A stretch of 64,000 nucleotides of DNA from Cannabis sativa (Eukaryota > Streptophyta > Magnoliopsida > Rosales > Cannabaceae): assembly GCF_029168945.1 (NCBI RefSeq), contig NC_083604.1:66356211-66420210 (forward strand), in the 5' to 3' direction. Below the pieces are notes generated by a model. It ran no database searches and was not told the origin of the DNA. It was given only the letters and a program-made list of their open reading frames with translations. Of this stretch, positions 36,360 through 49,854 are shown one piece after another. The position numbers and the translations under genes are program-made. Within the stretch, counting starts at the first letter, position 1. Each line of letters starts with the position of its first letter.

Positions 36360-38422
36360 TGTAACGCCCTAATGCTAAGGCACGCTACAGTGCTTTTTCA
36401 ATTATTGTGCAATCTTTGCTAATCAAAGAAATTTCTCGAAAAACGTGTCAAATTAAAACTTTTGCTTTAAATATTAAACTTTGTAATATAATATAATATT
36501 TACAAATTTCGGGATCCCGATTCCAAACTTTGTAAAATTTACTTTTCAAACTATACATTCAAAATACACAAGTTCTAGGTCGCACAGCGACTTTCAAAAT
36601 ACAACTCCCAGATGTCCCGAGACCGAACACCTGTGTCGCGCTGCTTAACATGTACAATCTCACCCGAGCTCAGGTTCATTCTTGTTCAGCCTTCGCCTTT
36701 CCTTTACCTACACATGAAAGCAGAAACTGTGAGTCAACAGACTCAGTAAGAAATGCATATAACATACCATATAATTTCCGACATGCAAATAGGCGCCCAT
36801 ACACCTATTTACAGAGCTTAACAGATGAGTATGAACGTTCAATACCAGGGTACAACCACTATACCACATACACATCGTACCTCACTGTACGAGTGTTGGT
36901 AGGGTTTACCCCGAACACTGAGTAACACTGAGTGATGTACCACACACCTTAGCATTTTCCCGTGCCCGTGTTGGTATCACTGTGTCGTACTCACAGTGAC
37001 AATAATCACTATACCAATGCACTCTATAACTTATTCATACAAGTGTTGGTAGTGCATAATATAATTCAAGCATGCATATACAATCACATATACACACATT
37101 CAGATAATCACATCATACATTATACACAGTTCTTACCTGTTTTCCGAATTCAAGTGTGCTGGCCGGAATTCACGTGCTAGATGGATGCCCTAATCATAAT
37201 AATAGCAACACAGATGAGTGACTTGCTAAATCACTTTCCGGGACTTAAACTTGAAACTAAAAGTTTCCCTATCGATAAACCCCATGGCAATACCCTAAAT
37301 ATCTTAAAATTGGCCAAAACTAGGGTTCTGGAATTTCCCCCAATAGGCATCGGTTCCCAACCTAATCCGGCTTCGGGTCACCAACCGGTCGACCGGTTAG
37401 TATCTGCTCCCGTAACCGAATTCGGTTCTGAGCTGGGAACCCAAAAATCATTCCCCTTAACTCAAATCAAGCCCAAACCTTACCAAACTCTCCAGTACAC
37501 CTATACAATGCATACACAATAGAATCCAAGCAGTATTTCACAGAACAAACCAATAAATCCAATTATGCCATTAAAGCTCAAAGCTTGAGTTTCAAAACTC
37601 AAGCTTGCTTAGAACCAATATCAAGCATCAAAACCAGAAGCTAGGGACTCAAATCAACTCAAACTAACCCTTGAATTCGAACCCTAAGCAATTCAAACCT
37701 TAACAGCTCCTATTACCCCAAAACACCATTTCAACCTAACTTAAAAGCTTGAAAACTAAGAAGGGTTCATTGGAACTTACCTTAGATTGATTATCTTCTT
37801 AGAAATCCTTGCTGAAAGCCAACAATCAACAACAAACTCCCTTGGTTTGTCTCAGCCGAAAGCAAAAGAGAGAGAGAGGGGTTCAAGAACAAAGCAATTT
37901 TCTATTTTTCCTTTTTCCTTGATTTTTCCTCAAATGAGACAAAAGGATTAAGTTAATCACTTGCTGAAATCAACTTGATTAGGTGTCAAAAACCTAAGGC
38001 AGCCACCTATCTCTTATTTTTTAAAATGTCAAAAATGCCCTTAAAGATAAAACTTAGGTATTTCTAAAGCTAGGGGTAAAATGGTCAAAATCCATAACCC
38101 CGCTCAATCCCGATAATTTATTTTCTCTAAAATATTTCTCACTATGAAATAGGGTTCTAAACTTACCCATGTGATCAATCTAGCCATCCATCCCATTTTC
38201 CGTTGTCGCCGAGCAAAAATTACAAAATTAACATATTTCACATATAAGCTAAATAATACCCCTAGAATTTAATAAAATCTCCAGAATTGAGAAATTATAA
38301 CTCTAATATTTATTTCTAAATATTGGGGTCCACATTTAAAATTAATTCACAAATAATAATAAAATAATAAAAAATAGTGCTAATTGTCTTTACTAATCCA
38401 CATTACTAGAGCGGTCATTACA
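36360..38422 (-). mobile_element. 5' LTR of gypsy element A (complete)
   Basis: A 2,063-bp LTR with termini TGTAA (36,360) and TTACA (38,422). Its last 469 bp match the other LTR at 29,069-29,537. The sequence after 38,422 (TACATATT) continues in both locus copies, so the flank is the same insertion site. A 72-codon plus-strand open frame in it is chance. Confidence 0.9.
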
Positions 38423-39343
38423 TACATATTAAATAAGACATTGAAAATTGAAATCGATACTTAAAACACTATATTTAAAAAAAATATTTATTATGAGAAG
38501 AAAGATTAATAATCAACTTTTTAGTCAATAATTTTAATATGAATAAATATTTAGAAAATTATATAAAAACTATATATTGGAGCCAGATATGGGATGGGCA
38601 GTATCACTCTTGAACCCGCTTTATTTATAAACTAGGAAACAAACCGCGCTTCGCGTGCGGTTATATTTTATTTATTGATAATTAAATTATAAAAATATAT
38701 TAAAGTTGATATTTTAATTATTCTACTAAATTTTTTCATAATTTTTATACAGAAATTAAATTAATATAGTTAAAAAAAATAATCATATAATTTCTTACCT
38801 AAAAAATAAAGCAACAAAGACATATTTTCAAACGTTATAGTAAAATAAAAAAAAATAGAGGTTGGAAAATTCTCACACAAAATAGAGATCTAAAAAATCA
38901 ATTGATAAATCTATAGAAAACTCATATGATTTTAAAACTGTTGTCATTTAAAGCCGATGTTATCACCGTATCTCACTTGTAGTCGCCACTACATTCAAAG
39001 TCGCTATCATTATCATATCTTATTTGTAGTTATCACTATTGATCAAAATAAGTTTGCTATGTACATAAAATAAATCATATACTTGAGTTAATTAACTACT
39101 AACTTTTTTATACATAAGTGAATGATTTTATATAGATATTTAAGGTTTTTTTTTTAAATTTTTTTAAATTCTTAAATTATACAATTAATAAATCTTTGAT
39201 TTGAGATACAATTAAATTTAGTGTTAGTTTTAACTTTTGATTTAAAATTGTATATAACTATATTTTTATTAATTTTAATTGAGAGAATTAGATAAGACTA
39301 TGTTGAGTAATTTTTAATTGTATAGAGAATTAAATATTCTTTT
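38423..39343. other. AT-rich intergenic DNA (copy 2)
   Basis: Counterpart of 877-1800, including the same GC hairpin at about 38,642-38,662. No gene is seen. Confidence 0.5.
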
Positions 39344-40496
39344 GAAACTTACTTGTTAGATATTTATAAAGTTTTTTTTTTAAAAAAAAAAAATTACTGT
39401 GTTTTTTATTTAAAAAATTAGAAAATTAAAAAAAATAAGAAAATAGATAATTAGGTTTTAAATAATTAGAGAAAAATTAGAAAATAGATAAATAGGAAAA
39501 ATAGAAATTATTAATATTTTTATTTTAAAATTATTAATAATTATAAATAGTTAAGATTTGCTCGTAAGTTTTAATTTTTTTTTTTTGGTATATTTCTTTA
39601 TTTATTTATTTTGGATAAATGTATAGATATAGATATAGGTTTTAAAATTTTTAATTTAAAAAACTTAAAAAAAAAAAAAGTAAAAACGTGTGGTTTTAAA
39701 AAAATGATTTTATTTTTTAAATGTATATGATCATATTTTTTTTAAAGTGATTTGGGTTTTTTAAATTTTATAAGAATATTTTATTTAATTAATAATTATA
39801 AACTTAATAAAAAATTTAAAAAAATGAGAGAATGAAGGAGAGTAGAGAACAATAGTTTTAAAGCAATTTTAGAGTGACACATCACTGGCTCATACTTTTC
39901 CTTTATATATATATAAGAAACTTACTTGTTAGATATTTATAAAGTTTTTTTTTTAAAAAAAAATTACTGTGTTTTTTATTTAAAAAATTAGAAAATTAAA
40001 AAAATAAGAAAATAGATAATTATGTTTTAAATAATTAGAGAAAAATTAGAAAATAGATAAATAGGAAAAATAGGTTTGAAATTATTAATATTTTTATTTT
40101 AAAATTATTAATAATTATAAATAGTTAAGATTTGCTCGTAAGTTTTTAATTTTTTTTTTTTTGGTATATTTCTTTATTTATTTATTTTGGATAAATGTAT
40201 AGATATAGTTATAGGTTTTAAAATTTTTAATTTAAAAAACTTAAAAAAAAAAAAAAGTAAAAACGTGTGGTTTTAAAAAAATGATTTTATTTTTTAAATG
40301 TATATGATCATATTTTTTTAAAGTGATTTGGGTTTTTTAAATTTTATAAGAATATTTTATTTAATTAATAATTATAAACTTAATAAAAAATTTAAAAAAT
40401 GAGAGAATGAAGTAGAGTAGAGAACAATAGTTTTAAAGCAATTTTAGAGTGACACATCACCGCCTCATACTTCTCCTTTATATATATAGATATAGA
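39344..40496. repeat. Two-unit tandem repeat, period about 573 bp (copy 2)
   Basis: Units start at 39,344 and 39,917. It matches 1801-2949 apart from homopolymer lengths and a short difference at about 39,884, where copy 2 reads CACTGGCTCATAC and copy 1 reads CATTTTGTTCATAC. Confidence 0.85.
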
Positions 40497-40523
40497 TATA
40501 TAGATATAGATTACTCTCACCCA

Positions 40524-40788
40524 TCCCCAATGGCGGACTCACAATTTAAAGTGAGGGGAACTTTTTTTTTTTTTTTTATAATGTAGAGACAAAAGTAAAC
40601 TTAAAAAGAAAAAAAAATTGTGATTTGAACCTAACCTCTATTATATATATGCAGTCTAGTTAACCATTACGCCAAAACTAATATTATGTTTATAAATATT
40701 ATTTTTATTATAAATATATATTGTAACTAATTAAAATATATATATTTTTTTAAGGACAACTGTCCCTCGCTTCAATGTGGGTGCACCA
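40524..40788. mobile_element. hAT-type MITE (copy 2)
   Basis: Counterpart of 2986-3247, with the same 8-bp flanking repeat CTCACCCA at 40,516-40,523 and 40,789-40,796. Confidence 0.6.
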
Positions 40789-40918
40789 CTCACCCACATA
40801 ATAAATTTCTATCTCTAATCATAATTATAATTATATTGAGTGATATGGTTTTTTTACTCATAAAGACCAAGATAAAAAAAATATAGGGTTCTATTTTAAA
40901 ATTATTAGAGGTACTTAT

Positions 40919-41437
40919 TAGGGCTGTACATAAACTTTTGTAAATCGCCCAATCCGAATAATCCGCTCAAACCAAACCGAGATAACCTGACGAAAAATAT
41001 AAACCGAAAAACCTAACGAAAATATAACCCGCCCAATTAACCCGAACTAACCCGACCAACCCGATTAAGAGGGTTTTTTTTATATATATATATATTTATA
41101 TGATTTTATTATATATATTTATATATCATATAATTTATATTACTATTTTAAAAATATAAATTTTAAACTAATATAGTTTTTTATGGTGGCTAATTTAAAC
41201 ATCAAATTCAATCTATATATATTTTTCTCATTATTACAATTAACTAATATATAATAATTGTATGTAAAAAAAAATATTAGTGTTCGGTTTGGACGGGTTA
41301 ACGCAACCAAATTGACAAATTTAATTGGGTGAGTTACTATTTTTTTTTTCTTAATTGAGCGGGTTGCACTTAATTTTTGTAACCCTATCTTTGAGTTGAA
41401 TAAAATATAGCATAAACCGACCAAATCGACCCACATA
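40919..41437. mobile_element. Relic of the hAT-1 family (copy 2)
   Basis: It starts with TAGGGCTGTACA, the same terminus as the intact element at 53,067. The right terminus is decayed. The flanks GTACTTAT and GTATTTTT may be a diverged 8-bp target duplication. The internal words match the intact element. It is older than hAT-1 at 53,067, being present in both locus copies. Confidence 0.65.
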
Positions 41438-42096
41438 GTATTTTTTACTTGTTGACATTATACTATACTTCAATAAAGACTTGTTACTTTAGCAATTTTG
41501 TTTCAGCTTTGATGTTCTTGATATTTTTTTTTTCACAATATCTTTATTGTGTATTTTTGTTTGTTTTGTATTGTAATAATGGTGTCTATTACATGATCTG
41601 ATGTGAATTATTAGACTTTTTTGTGTCGTTTTTATTTGATCTTTCTTTGCTAATTTATTTTAGGTTGGTTTCGTTGTTCTTTCTGTCTGAAAAATGCTCT
41701 TGCTTAAATTCTAAAGTTCTCAAACGATATCCATGTCTTTAGTTCTCCCTCCTTATTAAATTGGCACAAAATAATATTAGGGTTGGGAATGGGAAGACTG
41801 TAGATGATTAGCATTGAATATTATTAGTAGTAAAACTGAAAAGACCTTGATATTTTCATGATTTCATCTGTTAATTAATGGGTTGAAAACGTTTGCATTA
41901 AACTTTGAAATCATTTTCAAATTGGCTGTTCGCTAAACCCAAATGATATTTTCCCACTTAATAATTGCCTAATCAACTTGGCCCTCTAAGCCCAACACGT
42001 GTCTCGATTTTATTTGTTAAAAGGTTCAACAGGTTGACTGACCAAGTCATTCACGACCACGTAAACCGGAATGACTAGATTGCTCTTCTTCCCCAC

Positions 42097-42101
42097 AAAA
42101 A
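42097..42101 (-). terminator. Pol III terminator of tRNA-Ser (copy 2)
   Basis: A minus-strand run of five T residues just beyond the tRNA 3' end, as in copy 1. Confidence 0.65.
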
Positions 42102-42112
42102 GGATTATATTT

Positions 42113-42194
42113 CGTCGCCTGAGAGATTCGAACTCTCGCGGGGAAACCCCATGTACTTAGCAGGCACACGCCTTAACCACTCGGCCAAAGCGAC
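42113..42194 (-). tRNA. tRNA-Ser(GCU), copy 2
   Basis: Identical over all 82 nt to 4568-4649: anticodon GCU, intact acceptor, D, anticodon, long variable and T arms, and discriminator G. The flanks are also nearly identical, so this is the same locus represented twice or a very recent duplicate. Confidence 0.95.
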
Positions 42195-43735
42195 TTTTTG
42201 ATTTATCATGGAAACGTATAATATAAAACCTATTATATTAGTAATCTGCTATTACGCAATGCACTTCAGGGAAGCATTTTTAAATCCAACAATCTCAATA
42301 GTTCGGGAAATATTTTTAACGATCTTAAAAATTCAAAGAGGCATGATTTGGTACATGTAAAAGTTTAAGGGCCAAAAATCTCAATTAATCTTTAAAAAAA
42401 TATTAGTAATTTGCTATTATGCAATGCACTCTCTAAAACTGCTAAAAGTTGTGATTAGCTACTCTAACTTCTTTTTCATATTAAAAATTTCAATTTCAAA
42501 TTTAAAATATTGACCAAGTAACCAATTACCATATAACATATAACTGTGAAAATTGGCAACTTATTATTGTGATGCCTTTTCATATTTTATTCAAAATTTA
42601 ACTTGTGTTTTACCATTTTTAAGTTTTATTATGGACAAGTACCTGGTAATGATAGTAAAGAAAATTGGTAACGTTTATTATGAGTCATGACATCTTTTCC
42701 ATATTATAAAAAAACTCAAAACCTGCAAAGCAATATTTTTGTAAGTTTTGTTGCAAGAAAGTAGCTTACTTGGTAACCAATAATTGGAAAAATAGTAACT
42801 GGTTACAATGATGTATTTTTCTAGATTTCAAAATTTTGTGACGAATTTTAAGCAATAAAAACTAGTAACTATGGGAACATGGGATAAGATTGTTCATATT
42901 TGCTTAATTTTATTCACTCATTTCGTACTTATATTTACCTTTTCTCTTTGTTAATGGTAATACTATATTTAGTTACATTTATTAAGTGGTGTACTAACAC
43001 AGCTCTCAATAAGTTATGCTTACATAAGTTCATCCACAAGTTGAAATATCCTCAAATAAAGACACTCAGATTGTTATCTATAGTCTACAAATCCCATTAT
43101 TGATGCTTACTTATTACTTTTGCAACTATGACTATGCACCTAGTAACATGTCTCATCTCATTTGATATTTATCTCAATTAGGGTGTATTGTGACGAAGTT
43201 TGATGTAATTGGTGAGGTTTTTAATTCCAGTTTAAACTTAATTTTTAATATCAAATTGAATTTTCTTAAAATAAAAATTAAATTGAATCAAAAGATTAAA
43301 AGAAAACGATTTCTAAAAAAATTGCCATGTTTAAAGACAACTTGGCCAAATAACATGCTAAGTTTATATAAATGCTCTAAAATAGATAAAACTATAAAAC
43401 ATTCCATGGCCATATAAAATTAACATAGGCATAGGCTGGTGGTGAATAATATCTATGATAGTTTATATTGATGATGATGATGACCGTACAATAGTTCCCA
43501 AAAGTACAAGAGGAAAAGGCAGCAAAATAATAGATAGGTTTGATATGTTCTTTCAAGCACTTCCATCCATTTGTTTAGAATGAGTCACTTATATGTGTAG
43601 GCCACTAATTGTAAGAGTGTCCATCTAATAATAGTAGCATATATATCTTGGAGCTGTACCTCTATCTCTCTACCATTTACGTTGAAACTCAAACTCATTG
43701 TTTGGGCCACATTTCAATCAAGCATCATATCTTCC

Positions 43736-43787
<52 letters not shown>

Positions 43788-44370
43788 AGTAATTTTCAAT
43801 TTAGTTAAAATTTTGGGGTATAATTCTTTAGATTTCAATTATTATGTTTGAGTCTCTACTTTTCTATTAATTTTTGAAATAAATTGAAAAGTATCTTTTT
43901 TTTTATTATTTATACTCTCTAATATATAATTGGGATACTTTCACAAATGCACAAAAACAACAAAAATACAGTTTTACGGAATTTTAAACATTTTTACGAT
44001 TTTTTTGATTTTATTTACATAAAATACGGTCTTTTATGTTGAAATTTTGTTCATTTGTTGTTAATGTTTTGTTATTTGTATGTTATTTTTTGTTGTTATT
44101 TTCATGTTACTTTTATGTTATTTTCTTGTTGATTTTATGTTGTTTTCGTGTTATTTTTTGGAAAACCGTAAAAATGTAAAAAGACATTCTTTGAACGTAA
44201 AAATGTAAATATTTTATAAAAAATGGTGCCTTATGTAATTATACCTATATAATTTATATTAATCTAAAGGGTCTAATGAGACATCATACAATATCTTAAA
44301 AAATATAAAAATAAAAGTAAAAATTAAAACAATTAAAGTAACATATAATATAATTTTCTCTTAATTTTTT
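42195..44370. other. AT-rich intergenic DNA (copy 2)
   Basis: Counterpart of 4650-6831, with no supported gene. Open frames present here differ from copy 1 only through homopolymer length changes, which argues against their being genes. Confidence 0.6.
43737..43786. repeat. (TTA)n microsatellite (copy 2)
   Basis: Uninterrupted TTA repeat corresponding to 6190-6240. Confidence 0.95.
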
Positions 44371-44440
44371 ACGGCTAAATGCCAAATAAACTTGTACATA
44401 GCATAATTTCATTTGTCCATGCTATTTAATTTATTTAACT
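44371..44440. repeat. Orphan end of long-TIR family (copy 2)
   Basis: The same GCTAAATGCCAAATAAACTT end as at 6832, again without a partner. Confidence 0.4.
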
Positions 44441-44601
44441 AATTAAAAAAATAAACTATTTTAAAACATAAAAAATAATAAAAAAAAATCATCTTAAAAT
44501 ATACAAATAATTAAAAACTACAATAAAGAATAAATTTTTTTAAAAAAAAATCAAAACTATTTTTTTTTAAACTCTAAAACCAAACTATTTCTTTCTCTCT
44601 C

Positions 44602-44964
44602 TGTTTCTCTCCCAATATCCGTCCAGTTCTATCCTTCGATTTTAGATTTTAGGGAGAAGGCAAAATACAAATCTCAGCTCATTTGTGGGTATGAGCAATA
44701 GTATTCTATTTATAATAGATTGCAAAGTACAAGAGGGAGCCGTTAGGCATGACACCTAGCAGTAATTACACAAATAAAACTCTAGAATATTTTGCCAAAA
44801 TATTCCCATTACACAATTACAAGGCATAACAGAATTTCATGAGGACAAATTACACAATGAAATACACAAAATTCTGTCAGAGGCAGGGGACCATCAGGTT
44901 GTGTATGCTGCAATGAATATTTACTGGTGTAGAAGTGCTAGTATAGAAATGATATTCCTTGACA
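44602..44964 (-). mobile_element. Copia 3' LTR (copy 2, outer end unresolved)
   Basis: Counterpart of 7061-7423; the minus-strand start TGTCAAGG at 44,964 follows the purine tract. Confidence 0.55.
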
Positions 44965-45545
44965 TCCCCTCTTAAATGAAAGGGTGAGTTCCGCACACCA
45001 AGTTTGTCACAAGGAAGGCAAATCGAGAAGGTGATAATCCTTTATTTAAACAATCAGCTATTTGATCATGTGAAGGAATGTATCGAAAGTTGTTTTTGCA
45101 GCACTTTATCACGAACATAGTGTGCATCAATTTCAATATGCTTCGTTCAAGCGTGAAAGATGGGATCGATTGCAAGAGCACTAGCACTGAGGTTGCCACA
45201 CCATGTCACAGACAGACTTGGAAAAGGAAAATGAAGTTCTTTCAAGAATGACTCAATCCATGAGATTTTTGCAGAGACATGAGCTAAAGCACGATACTCC
45301 GATTCAGTGCTTGATCTCGAAACTACGACCTGCTTTTTAGATGACCATGATTCAAGAGTGTCTCCCAAATAAACACAATAACTGGCAATGGATCTTCTGT
45401 CATTTGGGCAACAAGCCTAGTCAGCATCTGAAAAAACCTGTAATGCTAAGTCTGTCACTGCAGCTGATGTAAAGCCCTTTTGTTTTCGTACCCTGCAAGT
45501 ATTGCAATACTCATTTTACTTCGCTCCAGTGAGTGTCGGTTGGAG
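44965..45545 (-). pseudogene. Ty1/copia RNase H remnant (copy 2)
   Basis: It has the same motifs and the same disabling stops and frameshift as 7424-8009, showing that the decay preceded separation of the two copies. Confidence 0.85.
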
Positions 45546-45550
45546 CTTGC

Positions 45551-47450
45551 TGTTGGGTTTTATGCCCTAAATAAAACTCATTTCAATATAATCAGATTTA
45601 CTTATTAATTTAGATCAGAAATAACATTTAATGTTGCATGGTTCACATGATTTATTTCATGATTATATGTACATAATGTATGAATTCATCTGAAACCCTT
45701 TTCACATACTTGATCTTTTCCGTTTTATTGTGCTGTCAACACATTGGAAAGTAAACATGACTATGTGAATAAAGTTTTCTAGATTTATCAGACACAGGGT
45801 TTTACTGATATGATAATCTACAACAGAGTTTACTTGCATTTGGAGAAGTGCTATGTTCTTTCCAGAGCATTGGTTAAAGTAAAGCTCAGGTTGGATGCAT
45901 GGAGTATGCATCGGAAGGGACCGATATTGAACTTTGACTTAGATTTATTAAACTTACCGTAATATCTATTCAAGTCAATATCGCCTAGTTGATCCTAGAT
46001 CAAATGATCTTAATCCTGTTATGATTAGGCTCAATCTCAAGAGGTTATTCGTGTTCTTTGATTTGTTAGTTAAGTCTACTTTTAGGTCAGGGTGATACGT
46101 ACATTTTGGGAACACGGTAGTGCAATTGAGTGGGAGAGCGCTAACATAAACATGGAATCTATAGCTTCTATCTGGGCGAATAGTAAGTAAAGGATGATCT
46201 CCTTCGAGCTTGACCAAACGAAAATAAATGGAGGAGATCTCATTTCACATAAGCTGAAATATCATTTATACGGGGTTAAGTGTTTTAAGGATTAAAATAC
46301 ATTGTAGGGTGTAACGGTAATCTAATCCCTTTACAGTGTAGATCATTCATATAGAGGATCATTGATCAAATTAGGATTAATGGATAACTAATGATGTGTC
46401 TATATGGTGGAACGTATAGAGCATTCTATATACTGAGAGTGCAATTCTAAGTTCTATGCGTGGATTCAACGAAGAATTAATAAGTTAGTGAATTTTAGTA
46501 ATAAATTCTTGATCTACTTATTGGAAGCTCAGTTATATAGACCCATGGTCCCCGCACTAGTTGAGATAATATTGCTTGTAAGACTCATATAATTGGTTTT
46601 GATTAATCAATTATAATTCTCAATTTAGACTATGTCTATTTGTGAATTTTTCACTAAGTAAGGGCGAAATTGTAAAGAAAGAGTTTTAGGGGCATATTTG
46701 TTAATTATGATACTTTGTATGGTTCAATTAATAAATATGATAAATGACAATATTATTTAATAATTATTTATAGTTATTAAATAGTTAGAATTGGCATTTA
46801 AATTGTTGAATTTGAAAATTGGCGTTTTTGAGAAAATCGTATGCGTAAAAGATAAAAGCTATAAAAAATTGCAAAAAGTGAGGCCCAAATCCACTATGTA
46901 GGGCCGACCACTTTTGTAGGGAATTTAAACTGATATTTTCATTATTTTAATGCCAAATAATTCAAACCTAACCCTAGTGGAATGCTATAAATAGATAGTG
47001 AAGGCTTTAGAAAATTTACACTTAAATTTTCTATTTTTCCTTGAGAGAAAAACCTGAGCCTTTCTCTCTCCCTATCTTTAGTCGCCACTTCTTCTTTCTC
47101 TTCCCTCTTGAATTTCGAAATCCTTAGTGTGAGAGTAGTGCCCACACACAAGAAGTGATACCTCAACCATAGTGAGGAAGATCGTGAAGAAAGACTTTCG
47201 ACGAAGGAGTTTCGGCACCAAAGATTCGAGAGAAAGAGATCCGTGTTCGGATATTGATAATGCTCTGCTACAGAAAGGAATCAAGGGCTAGATATCTGAA
47301 CGGAAGGAGTCATTATATTCCGCTGCACCCAATGTAAGGTGTCCTAAACTTTATATGTGTTTATTTCATCATTTTAGAAAGTACATATTTAGGGTGTTAA
47401 TCAACATACTTGTGAGTAGATCTAAGATCCTGGTAAAATAATTTCAAGCA
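45551..47450 (+). mobile_element. Solo LTR inside the copia element (copy 2)
   Basis: A 1,900-bp counterpart of 8,010-9,901, with the same CTTGC target duplication (45,546-45,550 and 47,451-47,455). It differs from copy 1 in clusters, for example at about 46,838-46,866 and 47,199-47,252, where CAG becomes CG or CGT. Confidence 0.85.
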
Positions 47451-47455
47451 CTTGC

Positions 47456-48887
47456 AAGAATTGACTTAATTTGTTCACAACATAGGCAATATCAGGCCTC
47501 TTGTGACACAAATATTGAAGTGCTCAAACTATGCTCCTGTATAGTGTTGGATTTTCCATTTGCTTACCATCAGTGAGCGACATAGGCTTGCCAATAGTCA
47601 TTGGAGTTGGACAGATCTTTAACTTAGTCATGTTGACTCTCTTTAGAACATCTTCAATGTATCTTGTTTGTGTCAGGTAGAGGCTTGAAGCATCACGATA
47701 GGCCTCAATGCCAAGAAAGTATTGTAATGGTCCAATATCTTTCAAGGTGAACTTCCTGTTTAGCTCAGTAATGAAGCTTTGCAACTTACTTCTATCATTC
47801 CCAGTAATAATAATATCATCAACATAGATTAAGGCAAGTATGATTACATTTTCATTTCTGTAGAAGAATAATGAATTATCAGCTTTAGAATTGTGGAACT
47901 TCCAGTCAGTCAAAGTCTCTTTTAGTTTGTCAAACCAAGCTCTTGGAGCTTGTTTTAAACCATAGATTGATTTTTGCAACTTGCAAACAAAGTTTTCCTT
48001 CCCTTTTTCTTCAAAGCCTTGAGGTTATGCCATGTAAACCTCTTCTTCTAACTCTCTATTTAAGAAAGCATTTTAATATCAAGTTGCCTTATCTCCAAAC
48101 CTTTAGAGACAGTAATGGTGAGTACAATTCGCACGGTTCTTTGCCTTGATGACAGGGTTGAAAGTCTCACCATAAACAATTCTAGGCCTTTGATGGAATC
48201 CCTTTGCCACAAACCTTGCTTTGAGTCGATTGACAGTACCATCAGCATTCAACTTAATTCTATAAACCCATTTATTGCCAATTAAGTTGTATGCATCCGA
48301 GGGTGGTACAAGAATCCATGTTCTTTTAGCTTTGAGAGCATAGAATTCCACATTCATAGTTTTGAACCAACCAGGATGTTTGATAGCTTCAACAACACTA
48401 ACCGGTTCAGTAATGGTGGATTCGGATTGCATTTGACTTACAAAAGTTCGAGGCTTGAATATACCAACTTTACCTCTTGTGATCATAGGATGTGAAGGTA
48501 CGGGAACAAGAGGTTCAGCAGGTGTTTTGGGACAGGTGGAGCAGCAGCAGTAAGCTCAACAAAATTTGCTGAAAGTTGCAATTGCAGGTTATGTTCATGT
48601 TGCAGGTCATGTTGTTGTTGGTTATTTTCCCTATCAGACTCGAAACAAATGTAAATGGGTGAGTCATAGTTAAGCAATCGGAGAATGAACTCGAAGGCCG
48701 CTAAGATGTTGCGGGGAGAGACCTCAGGTGATGTATCAGCAGGGGAAGAAGATAAGGCACCTGGTGAGGGCAAAAGGGAATTAACAGGAAGTGTAGACCA
48801 TGACGTGGAGTGAATGATAACAGGTGGTGGTGTGTTGTAATTGTTCAAAAAATTGGTTTTGAAAGGAAATTCCAATTCATTAAACAA
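47456..48887 (-). pseudogene. Ty1/copia integrase end and RT remnant (copy 2)
   Basis: Counterpart of 9907-11,334: YVDD catalytic motif, SIYGLKQAPRAWFDKL, and the same premature stop before PQGFE. An additional frame difference near 48,140 (TTCTTTGCC for TTGCTGCC) splits the N-terminal RT frame. The linker at 48,640-48,715 differs from copy 1 at several CTG/CAG positions. Confidence 0.9.
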
Positions 48888-49854
48888 TATAAATATATAT
48901 ATATATATATATATATTTATTGAGTAGATATATATTAAAATTAGAAAGAGATGTTCAATCTTGGTTCCAAAAAAATATGAGTTATTGATAATTTTATCTC
49001 AAATTCGGTTAAGTTATATATAACTTTGAGATATTTTAAGTTGCATCCTCCGAAGGGGTGGTGCATCAATTTTTTTTTTTTTTTTTTTTTGATAGTTTTA
49101 ATATTAATTTTTATATTTGACAAGATACGTTGTATTTATTTAAAATATTATGTAAATTTTCGAGAAATTAAAAAAAATTAACGTGTCGAAGATAAAGTTC
49201 AAATATTTATTGTACACGTACTTCTTTTATTTTAAACGTGTCTAAAATAGAATATTTGAGCTATGCTTTATTTATTGTAAATTATTTCAAATTTTTCAAA
49301 AATTTTACAACTTAAAATACTTTAAATAACTACAATATATATCATTATTATATAATAAATTGAATTTGCAACTATTTATATATCAAAAAATACAAAAGGG
49401 GAATACACTTCTTTTTAAAGAGTGCACCGTGAAAACACTCAATAACTTCATAATCAATTTTCAATTTCAATGTTCATGGAAGACATTTAAAATAGTTAGG
49501 GATGTATTTTTTTAAAGAAAAAAATGTTAAGAATATTTCCAACACTCAACGACAGAGTTAGAGGTAGGTGGTTTTAGTACATGTGAAAAATAAAAAAGAC
49601 ACTCTTATGCTAATTCTATATAAATATATGAGTCATATATAAATGATTATTGAATAATTACATTAAAAATATAATTAGATGATTTTTTTTTTTATAACAT
49701 GCTATAACATATTGCTAATCGGTAAAAATTTATAAATTTAGACTTAAATTAATTATAATAAACTGTATATTTAAAATATTTGATAAGATCTTGACCTTTA
49801 TAACTATTAATATTTAAGAATTATTACATAGAAAATATAAATTGACACTTTATT
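48888..49854. other. AT-rich intergenic DNA (copy 2)
   Basis: Counterpart of 11,335-12,294, with a longer AT run at 48,893-48,916. No gene is seen. Confidence 0.5.
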
